Of a DNA stretch of 19,876 nucleotides, positions 1-7,916 are shown piece by piece. The first letter of the stretch is position 1. Each line of letters begins with the position of its first letter. The notes beneath the pieces are model-generated. The model was given only the letters and a program-made list of their open reading frames with translations. It had not been told where the DNA came from and made no database searches. Both the position numbers and the translations under genes were made by a program. Source of the DNA: CAYVBE01 sp964448935 (GTDB lineage: Bacteria; Planctomycetota; Brocadiia; SM23-32); NCBI GenBank assembly GCA_964448935.1, contig CAYVBE010000062.1, forward strand, positions 1-19,876. Reading direction: 5' to 3'.

Positions 1-1
1 C

Positions 2-1549
2 GAATCGGGAGAGGCCGAGATGCCCCCGGAGGGCTCCGTGCTGGAGGTGCGCGGCGAGATATACATGTCCTTCGACACCTTCCGGGAGATCAACGAGGAG
101 CGCAGCAAGTCGGAGAAGGAGCCCTTCGCCAACCCGCGCAACGCCACCGCTGGCTCGCTGAAGCTGCTGGACCCCTCCACCACCGCCGAGCGCCGGCTGC
201 AGGCGTTCACCTACGAGATTGGCACGGCCGAGGGCGTGGACGTGCCCGACTCCCACTGGGAGCGGCTGCGGTGGCTGCGCGAGCACCGCTGTCCCACCAA
301 CCCCAACGCCGAACGCTGCGCGGACATTGAGGAAGTCCTGGACCGCTGCCGTTCCTGGGAGTACCACGTTGGAGACCTGGACTACCCCGTGGACGGCCTG
401 GTGGTGAAGGTGGACGGCATCGAGCAGAGGGAGGCGCTGGGCGCGACCAGCAAGGCGCCGCGCTGGATGATGGCGTACAAATTCGCGGCCGAGCAGGGCG
501 TCAGCCGGGTCGAGGACATCGAGATCAACGTGGGCAAGACGGGGCAGCTCACGCCCGTGGCCATCATGGAGCCGGTTCACCTGAGCGGCACCACGGTGAC
601 CCGCGCCTCGCTGCACAACTTCGACGAGCTGGAGCGCAAGGACGTGCGCATCGGGGACCACGTGCTGGTGGAGAAGGCCGGCGAGATCATCCCCCAGGTG
701 GTGAAGGTCATCGAGGAGAAACGGACCGGGGACGAGGAGCCGTTCGAGCGGCCCGACGAATGCCCCAGTTGCGGCGAGGCGGTGCAGAGCGATCCGGACG
801 AGGTCTACGTGCGCTGCATCAACCCCCAGTGCCCGGCCCAGCGGGTGGAGCGGATAACGCACTTTTCGAGCCGAGGGGCGATGGATATCGAAGGCCTGGG
901 CGAGGCGCTGGCGGAGCAGTTGGTGCAGAGCGACCTGGCGCACGACGTGGGTGACCTCTACAGCCTGGAGGAGGACGAGGTGCGGGGCCTGGAGCGCATG
1001 GCCGAGAAGTCCACCGAGAACCTCATGGAAGGGATCGAGGCCAGCAAGGAGCGCGGCCTTTCCCGGCTGCTGTTCGGGATCGGCATACCGCACGTCGGCT
1101 CCCACCTGGCGGACGTGCTGGCGCGGAACTTCGCGGACATGGACGCGCTGCGGGAGGCCGATGCCGAGGCGCTGGAGGAGATAGACGAGGTCGGCCCGAT
1201 CGTCGCCCAGGCGATCGTCGAGTTCTTCGACAAGGATTCCACCCGGCAGGTGCTGGACAAGCTGAGGGACGGCGGCGTGAGCATGGAGTCCGAGATGGCG
1301 GAGGTGGAGGAGAACCCGGACGTGGCCGGCCACACCTTCGTCCTGACCGGCGCCCTGGAGGGCTACACCCGCGAGGAGGCCACGCGGCTGATCGAGTCGC
1401 AGGGCGGGCGGGTCACCGGCAGCGTCAGCGGAAACACGGACTACATCGTCGTCGGCGAGGACCCCGGCAGCAAGCTGGACCGCGCCCGCGAGGAGGGCGT
1501 GGCCGAGCTGACCGAGGAGGACCTGAAAGAGCTACTCAACGAGACCTGA
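2..1549 (+). CDS. ligA: NAD-dependent DNA ligase LigA (5' end outside window)
   Basis: Seals nicks in duplex DNA using NAD+ during replication and repair in the cytoplasm. The frame is open from base 2, so the N-terminal Ia domain and the catalytic KxDG lysine lie upstream of the window. Visible in order: the motif III region (EVRGEIYM, then FANPRNATAGSLKLLD), motif IV (DYPVDGLVVKVD), motif V (RWMMAYKF), the OB fold (GKTGQLTPVA), a four-Cys zinc finger (CPSC...CINPQC), helix-hairpin-helix repeats including HVGSHLADVLARNF, and a C-terminal BRCT domain (FVLTGALEGYTREEA...GSKLDRA). About 515 codons remain of a family that is usually 660-700 residues. The downstream kinase starts 7 nt after the stop, suggesting co-transcription. 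The family assignment is firm; only the true start is unknown. Confidence 0.97.
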   Translation, partial: ESGEAEMPPEGSVLEVRGEIYMSFDTFREINEERSKSEKEPFANPRNATAGSLKLLDPSTTAERRLQAFTYEIGTAEGVDVPDSHWERLRWLREHRCPTNPNAERCADIEEVLDRCRSWEYHVGDLDYPVDGLVVKVDGIEQREALGATSKAPRWMMAYKFAAEQGVSRVEDIEINVGKTGQLTPVAIMEPVHLSGTTVTRASLHNFDELERKDVRIGDHVLVEKAGEIIPQVVKVIEEKRTGDEEPFERPDECPSCGEAVQSDPDEVYVRCINPQCPAQRVERITHFSSRGAMDIEGLGEALAEQLVQSDLAHDVGDLYSLEEDEVRGLERMAEKSTENLMEGIEASKERGLSRLLFGIGIPHVGSHLADVLARNFADMDALREADAEALEEIDEVGPIVAQAIVEFFDKDSTRQVLDKLRDGGVSMESEMAEVEENPDVAGHTFVLTGALEGYTREEATRLIESQGGRVTGSVSGNTDYIVVGEDPGSKLDRAREEGVAELTEEDLKELLNET

Positions 1550-1556
1550 GCCCCCG

Positions 1557-2738
1557 ATGAGCGTTTCAGCGGATGCCCTCCTGTTCGGCCTGCGGCTTCT
1601 GGAGCGGAAGGCCGTCAGCCCGCGCGAGCTGGCCGGTCATCTGCGCGCCATTGCCTCCGGCGAGGCACCCGACGACCTGGTGGCGTTGGAGGAGAGGGTA
1701 ATGGCCGTCCATCCGCGCGTGGCCGAGGAGGCGGCGCCCTACGGAGGGCCGCATTACGTGCCCGTGGACTGTGCTGATTGCGGGGCGCGGTTCCGCGCGC
1801 CTTCGGAACGCATCCATCCCGAAGCGCACTGCCCCCTGTGCGGCGAAGCGCTGATGAAGGGTCGGGTCGCGCTCCTGCTGGGCGGCCGCGCGGCGGAGGC
1901 GGCGGCGCCCTTCGAGGTAAAGCCGGCCGGCCGGCGGTTCGCGCACTTCGATCTGCTGGACCTGGTGGGCAGGGGAGGGGCCGGAAAGGTCTTCCGGGCG
2001 CACAACGCGCGGAGCGACCGCGTGGTGGCGGTCAAGCTGCTGGATTTCCAACCGCTCGAGCGCGCCGCCAGGTCCTTCAAGCGCCTGCGCCGGGAGGCGG
2101 CGGCCGCCGCCTCGGTCACGCATCCCAACGTCGTGCGCGTCTTCGACATGGGCGTGGCGGAGGGGGTTCCCTACATCGAGATGGAGCTGGTGCGCGGGAC
2201 GTCCCTCGGCGAAAAGGTCCGCCGACACGGCCCGCTGCCGGCGGGAGACGCCCGCCGCCTGTGCGTGGAGACCCTCAACGGGCTGCAGGCGGTACACGAG
2301 CGGAAGATCGTGCATGCGGACGTGAAGCCGGGCAACATCCTGATCAGCGAGGACGGGGAGGCCCGGCTGACCGACTTCGGCGTCTCGCGGCTGCTGGAGG
2401 AGACCACGAGCCAGACCACCACCAGCCAGCTGATCGGGTCGCCACACTTCATGGCCCCGGAGCAGTGGCGCGGGGAGGAACTGACGCCTGCGGCCGACCT
2501 CTACGCCATGGGCCTGGTGCTCTATTACGCCCTGCTCGGCCGGCTGCCCTACGGCCCGGCGGCTCCGCTGGCGCTGATGTATCGGCACCTCTACGAGCCT
2601 CTGCCGGACCCGGAGGAGTCCGGTTCTCTGCCGGGGGGCATGGCGGGAGTGATCCGGAAAGCGGTGGCGAAGCGGCCCGATGACCGATTCGGCAGCGCGC
2701 GGGAGTTCAGCGTGGCGCTGGATCGTTGCGCGCCGTGA
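1557..2738 (+). CDS. Ser/Thr protein kinase with N-terminal zinc ribbon
   Basis: A 393-residue Hanks-type protein kinase, predicted to be cytosolic because I see no transmembrane segment. Residues about 1-60 are helical and unassigned. Residues 72-95 form a zinc ribbon (CADC...CPLC). The kinase domain covers about 131-390: glycine loop GRGGAGKVF (138-146), VAVK lysine K160, C-helix Glu near E180, catalytic loop HADVKPGN (253-260), DFG (273-275) and APE (300-302). The usual HRD arginine is Ala, so it is a non-RD kinase, which is often not controlled by activation-loop phosphorylation. The activation segment is nevertheless rich in Thr/Ser (about 283-290). It follows ligA by 7 nt with no clear ribosome binding site, so translational coupling is possible. 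It converges on the amidase gene with 3 nt between stops. Substrate unknown. Confidence 0.93.
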   Translation: MSVSADALLFGLRLLERKAVSPRELAGHLRAIASGEAPDDLVALEERVMAVHPRVAEEAAPYGGPHYVPVDCADCGARFRAPSERIHPEAHCPLCGEALMKGRVALLLGGRAAEAAAPFEVKPAGRRFAHFDLLDLVGRGGAGKVFRAHNARSDRVVAVKLLDFQPLERAARSFKRLRREAAAAASVTHPNVVRVFDMGVAEGVPYIEMELVRGTSLGEKVRRHGPLPAGDARRLCVETLNGLQAVHERKIVHADVKPGNILISEDGEARLTDFGVSRLLEETTSQTTTSQLIGSPHFMAPEQWRGEELTPAADLYAMGLVLYYALLGRLPYGPAAPLALMYRHLYEPLPDPEESGSLPGGMAGVIRKAVAKRPDDRFGSAREFSVALDRCAP

Positions 2739-2741
2739 GGG

Positions 2742-3425
2742 TCAGTGCTTGAGGTGGGCGAACAGCTCGTACCAGGGGAAGTTCTTGCCGGGGCACTTGG
2801 TGCCGCCGGGTCGCACGTGGCAGTGCCCCACGATGTGGTCCGTGGGTATGCGGCAGCGTTCCTGCAGGAAGTTGATCAGCCCCACCAGGGCCTCCATCTG
2901 TTTGCGGGTGGGATAGCCGTTTTCGAAATCGCCCACCAGGCAGATGCCGATGCCGTGCTGGTTGTAGAGGTCGTGGCCCGCGTGGGCGCCCTGTATCTGC
3001 TTCTCCCATCGGAAGGTCACCTGCACCAGGCCGTCCGGCGCGCCGTTGCCGTTGCCGATCACGAAATCGTACCCGACGCCCAGCCAGCCGTTGTGTTTGC
3101 GGTGGTAGCGATCAAAATCTTCGGCGCTGCCCACCTCGTCCCCGCTGTGGTGAAGGACGATATAATTCCATTGGCGCTTCAGGGGAGCACCGAGACGCCC
3201 CTCCACCCGCGGCGGGCGCGACAGATCGGACCTCAGCCGGTAGGACCGTGTGGACGTGGTGGCGCTCAGCACCGGCGGCGTCCAGCGGGCGCCTGCGACT
3301 TCGCTGCCGGAAGCCGGCTCCGGGTCCTGCCAGACCGTGGGTTCGGTTCGCACGTCTCCGCCGCCCAGGCAGCCTCCCAGGTAGAGAAAACCCCCGGCCA
3401 GAATCGCCGCCGCAACTGCTCTCAT
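2742..3425 (-). CDS. Lipoprotein N-acetylmuramoyl-L-alanine amidase (PGRP/amidase_2)
   Basis: Predicted zinc amidase that cleaves the MurNAc-L-Ala bond of peptidoglycan, exported and lipid-anchored. The 227-residue product begins with a short hydrophobic signal ending in a lipobox-like LGGC (Cys19). A low-complexity linker (20-85) precedes an amidase_2/PGRP domain (about 86-225). Likely zinc ligands are H92 in LHHS, H201 in VGHCHV and C211 in TKCPG, with Y119 as the conserved active-site Tyr. ATG at 3425 is preceded by GGAG with 8-nt spacing, which supports this start. It is the last gene of a minus-strand operon, 25 nt after dtd. A role in cell-wall recycling or sensing is likely; the exact substrate specificity cannot be read from sequence. 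Confidence 0.92.
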   Translation of the reverse strand: MRAVAAAILAGGFLYLGGCLGGGDVRTEPTVWQDPEPASGSEVAGARWTPPVLSATTSTRSYRLRSDLSRPPRVEGRLGAPLKRQWNYIVLHHSGDEVGSAEDFDRYHRKHNGWLGVGYDFVIGNGNGAPDGLVQVTFRWEKQIQGAHAGHDLYNQHGIGICLVGDFENGYPTRKQMEALVGLINFLQERCRIPTDHIVGHCHVRPGGTKCPGKNFPWYELFAHLKH

Positions 3426-3450
3426 GTTTCACTCTCCGACTGAAAACCGA

Positions 3451-3900
3451 TCAGAACTGCCGGTCGCTGTCCACCAACAGCGTGACCGGCCCCTCGTTGA
3501 CCAGCGAGACGGACATCTCCGCCCCGAAACTGCCGGTCTGGACTTCCAGCCCCTGGCCGCGCAGACGCTCGACCACCAGCTCGTAGAGGCGCTCCGCACG
3601 GTCCGGCGGGGCCGCGTGGCCGAAGGACGGCCGCCGCCCCTTGCGGCAGTCGCCGTACAGCGTGAACTGCGGAATCACCAGCACCGCTCCGCCCACCTCG
3701 ACAACGGACAGGTTCATCAGCCCTTCCCGGTCCTGAAACACGCGCAGGCCGGCTATCTTTCCGGCCGTGTAGGCCGCGCTCTCCTCGTCATCCTGCTCTC
3801 CCACGCCCAGCAGCACCATGAGGCCCGGCCCGATGCCGGCCAGCAGGTCGCCGTCCACCCGTACGGATGCCTCCGAGACGCGCTGTATAACGGCTCTCAC
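3451..3900 (-). CDS. dtd: D-aminoacyl-tRNA deacylase (DTD)
   Basis: Hydrolyses D-aminoacyl-tRNA (for example D-Tyr-tRNA), and Gly mischarged on tRNA-Ala, as a chiral proofreading enzyme. The 149-residue product matches the usual DTD length. Diagnostic segments are the N-terminal MRAVIQRVSEASV, the QFTLYGD active-site motif (78-84) and the C-terminal SFGAEMSV...NEGPVT...D block (124-144), whose Gly-Pro motif enforces substrate chirality. The start is GTG at 3900: the upstream gene's TGA stop overlaps it as GTGA (3897-3900), typical of translational coupling. A longer open frame continues upstream but only as a shadow of the DHS-like gene. The amidase gene follows 25 nt downstream. Confidence 0.96.
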   Translation of the reverse strand: MRAVIQRVSEASVRVDGDLLAGIGPGLMVLLGVGEQDDEESAAYTAGKIAGLRVFQDREGLMNLSVVEVGGAVLVIPQFTLYGDCRKGRRPSFGHAAPPDRAERLYELVVERLRGQGLEVQTGSFGAEMSVSLVNEGPVTLLVDSDRQF

Positions 3901-4808
3901 TCGTCCTCCTCCTCGGACATCTGGATCAGGCGCCGGTGCAGGGCCGGTATGCTGCGGCGATGGTCCGCGCTGAAGTTGAACCCCTCGCCGCCCTTCGAGG
4001 TGGGCCGGTGCACCACGTTCTTGCAGGGGCGGAAGTAATAGTCCTCGATGTCTTCGCGGAGGTCGAAAGACGCCGTGTAGAGCGGCGCCACCGGATAGCC
4101 CAGGTTGCGGCTGATGCTCAGCGCCTTCAGGAAGACTTCCGGCATGATGACGGCCGAGCCGAAATTCAGCAGCGCACCGCCGCTCATGCCCGAGACGGTG
4201 TCGCAGTAGAGCCGGAAGTCGCGGTGTGTGGCCGCGCCCGTTTTGGCCCCGTCGAAGGTGGGATGCTGGTGGACGATGTCGGTGCCGATGGCCACGTGCA
4301 CCGTGGCGCGCACGCCCATCTCGAACGCGCCGCACAGGACGCTGTGGTCGCGGTGGGGCAGCTTCTCCTCGCTGATGCGCCGGCCTATCGCGGCACCCAG
4401 GCCCTCGGAGGTGGCATTGATGGTCTCGTTGATGAATCGGCCGGTCTCCTCGGCCATGCCGAAGGAGCCGTCCTCGATGCTGTCCGCCACGTCCTCGCTG
4501 GTCTCGCCGATCAGGGCGATCTCGAAGTCGTGCACCACGCAGGCCCCGTTCATGGCAACATGATGGACCAGGCCGCGCCGCATCAGGTCGCGCACGATGA
4601 GTCCCAGGCCGCACTTGATGACGTGGGCGCCGAACTGCAGCAGCACCACGCCGTCGCGGGCGGCACGATGCACGTGCGCGCAGAGGCGCTCGAACTCCGC
4701 GTTGCCCCAGTCCGCGCGGCTGTCCTCGGGGTCGAGGAAATCCTCCAGCGTCACCAGGTTGTGACGCTGCGCGATGGGGTATGTGTTGACTTTGGTCAGG
4801 TCCAGCAC
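3897..4808 (-). CDS. Deoxyhypusine-synthase-like protein
   Basis: A 303-residue member of the deoxyhypusine synthase (DS) superfamily. Core motifs are FGAHVIKCGL (59-68), HVAMNGACVVHDFEIALIG (83-101), the His-rich IGTDIVHQHPTFDG (174-187) and PEVFLKALSISRNLG (223-237). True DHS enzymes transfer the aminobutyl group of spermidine to eIF5A through a lysine in a C-terminal SWGK segment; I cannot find that segment here. Bacterial DS-like proteins without eIF5A partners are known and largely uncharacterised. GTG at 4808 is preferred because AAGGAG (4817-4822) sits 8 nt before it and a promoter lies just upstream. ATG at 4838, giving 313 residues, is the alternative, but it leaves only about 12 nt of leader and no good ribosome binding site. 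It heads an operon with dtd and the amidase. Confidence 0.88.
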   Translation of the reverse strand: MLDLTKVNTYPIAQRHNLVTLEDFLDPEDSRADWGNAEFERLCAHVHRAARDGVVLLQFGAHVIKCGLGLIVRDLMRRGLVHHVAMNGACVVHDFEIALIGETSEDVADSIEDGSFGMAEETGRFINETINATSEGLGAAIGRRISEEKLPHRDHSVLCGAFEMGVRATVHVAIGTDIVHQHPTFDGAKTGAATHRDFRLYCDTVSGMSGGALLNFGSAVIMPEVFLKALSISRNLGYPVAPLYTASFDLREDIEDYYFRPCKNVVHRPTSKGGEGFNFSADHRRSIPALHRRLIQMSEEEDE

Positions 4809-4856
4809 GCCGTTGTCTCCTTGCGCCGGTCGGCGCATGTCTTACAATGTCCCCTG

Positions 4857-4886
4857 ATTATAGGTCCGCCGGTAACTCCGATTCAA
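4857..4886 (-). promoter_or_regulatory. Sigma70-type promoter for the DHS-like/dtd/amidase operon
   Basis: On the minus strand, TTGAAT (4886-4881) is followed by an 18-nt spacer and a perfect TATAAT (4862-4857). The expected transcript start is near 4850, giving a leader of about 40 nt to the preferred GTG start and its AAGGAG site. It reads away from the response regulator gene at 4935. Confidence 0.7.
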
Positions 4887-4934
4887 GACGGTGGGTTGAG
4901 CCAGCGGTCCCCTCGAAGCCGTCAGGCGGGTGTC

Positions 4935-6341
4935 ATGACTGGAAAAGCCAGAGTGTTCGTGGTGGACGACAAGGAGAGCATGTTGAAGATGCTCTCCCAG
5001 TTGCTCTCGGCGGACTACGTGGTAAGCACGTTCAGCGCCGCACGCCCGGCCCTGGAGCAATTGGAGGGCCAGCAGGTGGACTTGGTGCTGTCCGACATCC
5101 GTATGCCCGGCATGGACGGCATGGAGTTGCTGCGGGAGGTGAAGGAAAAATCGCCAGGGACCGAGGTGATCCTGATGACGGCGTTCGCCACTGTCTCACA
5201 GGCGGTGGAGGCGGTCAAGGCGGGGGCCTACAACTATCTGACCAAGCCGTTCGAGCCGGACGAGCTGAAAATCGCCCTCGAAAAAGCGCTGGAGCGCAAG
5301 CGGCTTCGTGAGGAAACCCGGATACTGAAGGAGCAGGTGGAGGAAAGGTACGGGTTCCCCAATATAGTCGGCGAGAGCGAGGCCCTCGAGGATGCCTTTA
5401 AGCTGGCCCGCAAGGCGGGGCAGTCGGACGCCACGGTGCTGCTGACCGGCGAGAGCGGAACGGGGAAGGAGTTGTTCGCGCGCGCCATCCACTCCGCCAG
5501 CGACCGATCCAGCCGCCGCTTCGTGGCCATCAACTGCGGCGCCATGCCCAAGGAGCTGATCGAAAGCGAACTGTTCGGCTACGTGAAGGGCGCCTTCAGC
5601 GGGGCCTCCAGGGACAAGCGGGGACTCTTCATGGAGGCCGACGGGGGGGCGCTGTTCCTGGATGAGATAACCGAGCTCGACGCGGACCTGCAGGTCAAGA
5701 TCAACCGCGCCATCCAGGAGCGCGAGATCCGCCGCGTGGGCGACACCGAGGACATCCCCGTGGACGTGCGCATCATCGCCTCCAGCAACCGCGACCTCCA
5801 GAGGGCGGTTGACGAAGGGCGGATCCGCGAGGACCTCTACTACCGGCTGAACGTCTTTCCCATCCGCCTGCCCCCCCTGCGGGAGCGGACGGGCGACGTG
5901 CCGCTGCTGGTGGAGCACTTCCTGCGCGAGTTCGCCGGCGAGGAGGGCGACCGCTACCAGATAACCTCCGCTGCCATGGAGGAACTGCTCAATTACGACT
6001 GGCCGGGGAACGTGCGCGAGCTGGAGAACGCCATCGAGCGCGCCGTCGTCCTCTGCGAGGACTACACCATCACCCCGTCCCTGTTCCCGTTTCTGGAATC
6101 GGACGGGCGCCGGCCCCCTGCGGAAATAGCGGCCCTCATGGACCTGCCATACCGCGAAGCCATGGACAAGGCCAGCCTGGAGTGCCAGCGGGAATACCTG
6201 ACCGAGGTGCTGAAGCGCTACGACGGCAACGTCACCCGGGCCGCCGAGCACGCCGGTATCGAGCGGGAGAGCTTCCACCGCCTGATGCGCAAGTGCGACG
6301 TGGAGCGGGACGAAATCGTGCGCGAACTCGCCGACGAGTAG
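4935..6341 (+). CDS. NtrC-family sigma-54-dependent response regulator
   Basis: A 468-residue two-component regulator that activates sigma-54 RNA polymerase. The receiver domain (about 5-120) is complete: acidic pocket D11/D12, phospho-acceptor D54 (LVLSDIRMPG), T82 and K104 (TKPF). The AAA+ domain (about 142-372) has Walker A GESGTGKE (172-179), Walker B GALFLDE (238-244), sensor ASSNRDL (282-288) and the R-rich LPPLRER segment. The sigma-54-contact loop reads GAFSGA (219-224) instead of GAFTGA. The C-terminus holds a Fis-type HTH (about 430-452, GNVTRAAEHAGIERESFHRLM). ATG at 4935 is chosen because homology starts there; the same frame is open far upstream, but only antisense to the DHS-like gene. 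No sensor kinase is adjacent. The amidohydrolase starts 44 nt downstream. Confidence 0.95.
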   Translation: MTGKARVFVVDDKESMLKMLSQLLSADYVVSTFSAARPALEQLEGQQVDLVLSDIRMPGMDGMELLREVKEKSPGTEVILMTAFATVSQAVEAVKAGAYNYLTKPFEPDELKIALEKALERKRLREETRILKEQVEERYGFPNIVGESEALEDAFKLARKAGQSDATVLLTGESGTGKELFARAIHSASDRSSRRFVAINCGAMPKELIESELFGYVKGAFSGASRDKRGLFMEADGGALFLDEITELDADLQVKINRAIQEREIRRVGDTEDIPVDVRIIASSNRDLQRAVDEGRIREDLYYRLNVFPIRLPPLRERTGDVPLLVEHFLREFAGEEGDRYQITSAAMEELLNYDWPGNVRELENAIERAVVLCEDYTITPSLFPFLESDGRRPPAEIAALMDLPYREAMDKASLECQREYLTEVLKRYDGNVTRAAEHAGIERESFHRLMRKCDVERDEIVRELADE

Positions 6342-6385
6342 AGACTCGCTCGCTCTCTCCCTCCCCGAATTGGAGAATGTGCCCG

Positions 6386-7645
6386 ATGGACAGGGACGTA
6401 GAGCGCGTTGCGGAGGAGTTGGTCGGCGAGATGGCGGAGATGACCGTCATTGACGCCCACGAGCACCTGCCGACCGAGGAGGAAGCCGTCGCGGCGACGG
6501 CGGATGTCTTCACCCGCATTTACTGCCACTACAGCATGACCAACGCCGTGAGCGCCGGGCTGCCCGTGGACCGGCTGGCGCTGCTGGACACTTCCGTGGC
6601 CCTGGAGGAGAGGTGGCGCACGTTCCGCCCCTACCTCCCCGCCATTCGGGACACCGGCTATGCACGCGCCGCGCAGATAACTGCGCGCGACCTCTACGGC
6701 GTCGAGGAGATCAACGACGATACGTATAGAGAACTGTCCGAACGCCTACGGGCAGCCAACAAGCCGGGCCTTTATGACCGCATCCTGCAGGAAGAGTGCC
6801 GCATCGAGCGGGTGCTGAACCAGAGCACCTGGGAAGACGGCCCCGGCGGCTACGCGGTGGGCGTGCATCGCGGCTTCATGGATGCCGATTGGGGTTCGGC
6901 GCCCGCCGTGCGCGGGCTGTACGAGCAATGGCGCGAGAGAAACGGTGGGGACTTTGCGGACCCGGAGGAATGGGTGTGCTTCTGGCTGCAGCATGTCGCC
7001 GAGCGTGGCAACGTGGGCCTCAAGTTTCAGGCCGGCCTCTCCGCGCAGCCGGCGGAGGACTCAGATGCGTCTGCGATTTTCGGCAGGCTGACGTCGGGCG
7101 GGCTGACCGATGCCGAATCCCGCGCCCTGGGCACCTGGATCACCCACAAGGCCATCGAACTGGCGCCGGAGCACGACCTCGTGGTCGCCGTGCATTGCGG
7201 GATCATCTACCGGTGCTGGCAGGATTTCACTCAACTCCGTCCGCGCAACCTGATACCCCAGCTCATGCGCTACCGGCGCACCAGGTTCGACCTCTACCAC
7301 GGCGGGATGCCCTGGGTGCGCGAGATGGCCGTTATCGGCAACCAGTATCCGAACGCCAACCTCAACCTCATCTGGTGTCACCAGATATCGCCGTACATGA
7401 CGGAACACATGCTGAACGAGTGGCTGGACCTGGTGCCGGCGAATAAGATCATCGGGTTCGGCGGGGACAACTCCATGGGGCCTGAGAAGACCTACGGGGT
7501 GCTGGTGATGGCGAGGGAGAACATCGCCCGCGCGTTGGCCGTGCGGGTGGTGCGCGGCCAGGTGGGAGAATCCCGTGCTGTGGAGGTCTGTCGCGCCTGG
7601 CTCTACGACAACCCGGCGCGCATCTACGGCCTCAACGGCATGTGA
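6386..7645 (+). CDS. Amidohydrolase family protein (amidohydrolase_2/COG2159-like)
   Basis: A 419-residue cytoplasmic metal-dependent hydrolase of the TIM-barrel amidohydrolase superfamily. Likely metal and active-site residues are the HxH of IDAHEHL (H25, H27), H270 in AVHCG, H305 in LYHGG and D361 in GFGGDN; a lysine in VGLKF (K213) is also notable. There is no signal peptide. The start is set at ATG 6386, 10 nt after GGAG (6372-6375). Another in-frame ATG at 6377 is too close to that site. The gene follows the NtrC-type regulator by 44 nt and may share its transcript. Substrate unknown; sugar-acid or carboxylate chemistry is possible from relatives such as uronate isomerases and decarboxylases, but this is not shown by the sequence. 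Confidence 0.88.
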   Translation: MDRDVERVAEELVGEMAEMTVIDAHEHLPTEEEAVAATADVFTRIYCHYSMTNAVSAGLPVDRLALLDTSVALEERWRTFRPYLPAIRDTGYARAAQITARDLYGVEEINDDTYRELSERLRAANKPGLYDRILQEECRIERVLNQSTWEDGPGGYAVGVHRGFMDADWGSAPAVRGLYEQWRERNGGDFADPEEWVCFWLQHVAERGNVGLKFQAGLSAQPAEDSDASAIFGRLTSGGLTDAESRALGTWITHKAIELAPEHDLVVAVHCGIIYRCWQDFTQLRPRNLIPQLMRYRRTRFDLYHGGMPWVREMAVIGNQYPNANLNLIWCHQISPYMTEHMLNEWLDLVPANKIIGFGGDNSMGPEKTYGVLVMARENIARALAVRVVRGQVGESRAVEVCRAWLYDNPARIYGLNGM

Positions 7646-7809
7646 AGGCCGAAGTGCCGGGGGGATGAGCGGGCCGATCCGGCCGCACAACGTTCCTGAG
7701 GGGTGTGGGCTGCCCGGCCTTCCGCGGATCGGGGCGCTCCCCCGGATGCATGCCTGCGGCGCATACCCCTCGGTCTGGCGCCGCGGCACGCCCGTCTTCG
7801 CAGCAGGGC

Positions 7810-7835
7810 AAGGGCTATCCTCAGCCCTTCGGGCT
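7810..7835 (-). other. Competing hairpins over the stop of the Lys-rich ORF
   Basis: AGCCC (7823-7827) can pair with GGGCT (7831-7835) around a 3-nt loop. The overlapping AGCCCTT (7823-7829) can instead pair with AAGGGCT (7810-7816) around a 6-nt loop. Only one can form at a time. No U-run follows, so this is not a classical terminator; a transcript-end or stability role is possible. Confidence 0.35.
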
Positions 7836-7916
7836 CTTCTGCCCCTTGCTCTTCTTCTTGCCCTTGCTCTGCGACTTCGCCGCCGACTTTCCGCCTTTTC
7901 CCTTTGCCTTCGCCAT
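7821..7916 (-). CDS. Small lysine-rich basic protein (31 aa)
   Basis: A minus-strand ORF of 31 codons plus stop, starting at ATG 7916. It is preceded by GGAGG (7925-7929) with an ideal 8-nt spacing. The product begins MAKAKGKGGKSAAKSQSKGK; 12 of its 31 residues are Lys, none is acidic or aromatic, and the rest is mainly Gly, Ser, Ala and Gln. This composition resembles histone H1-like or other nucleic-acid-binding tails, so binding to DNA or RNA is an inference. It does not match ribosomal protein Thx as I know it. The ORF stands alone, antiparallel to both flanking genes. Mutually exclusive hairpins overlap its stop codon. I do not recognise a named family. Confidence 0.65.
   Translation of the reverse strand: MAKAKGKGGKSAAKSQSKGKKKSKGQKSPKG

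Noticed and set aside
1566..2588. 340-codon minus-strand frame opposite the kinase
   Set aside because: The plus strand encodes all kinase motifs; the opposite frame is a high-GC shadow.
3901..4614. N-terminal extension of dtd
   Set aside because: It overlaps the DHS-like coding frame and has no DTD similarity; GTG 3900 with the GTGA overlap explains the start.
3936..4934. N-terminal extension of the response regulator by about 330 codons
   Set aside because: This part is antisense to the DHS-like gene; receiver homology begins right after ATG 4935.
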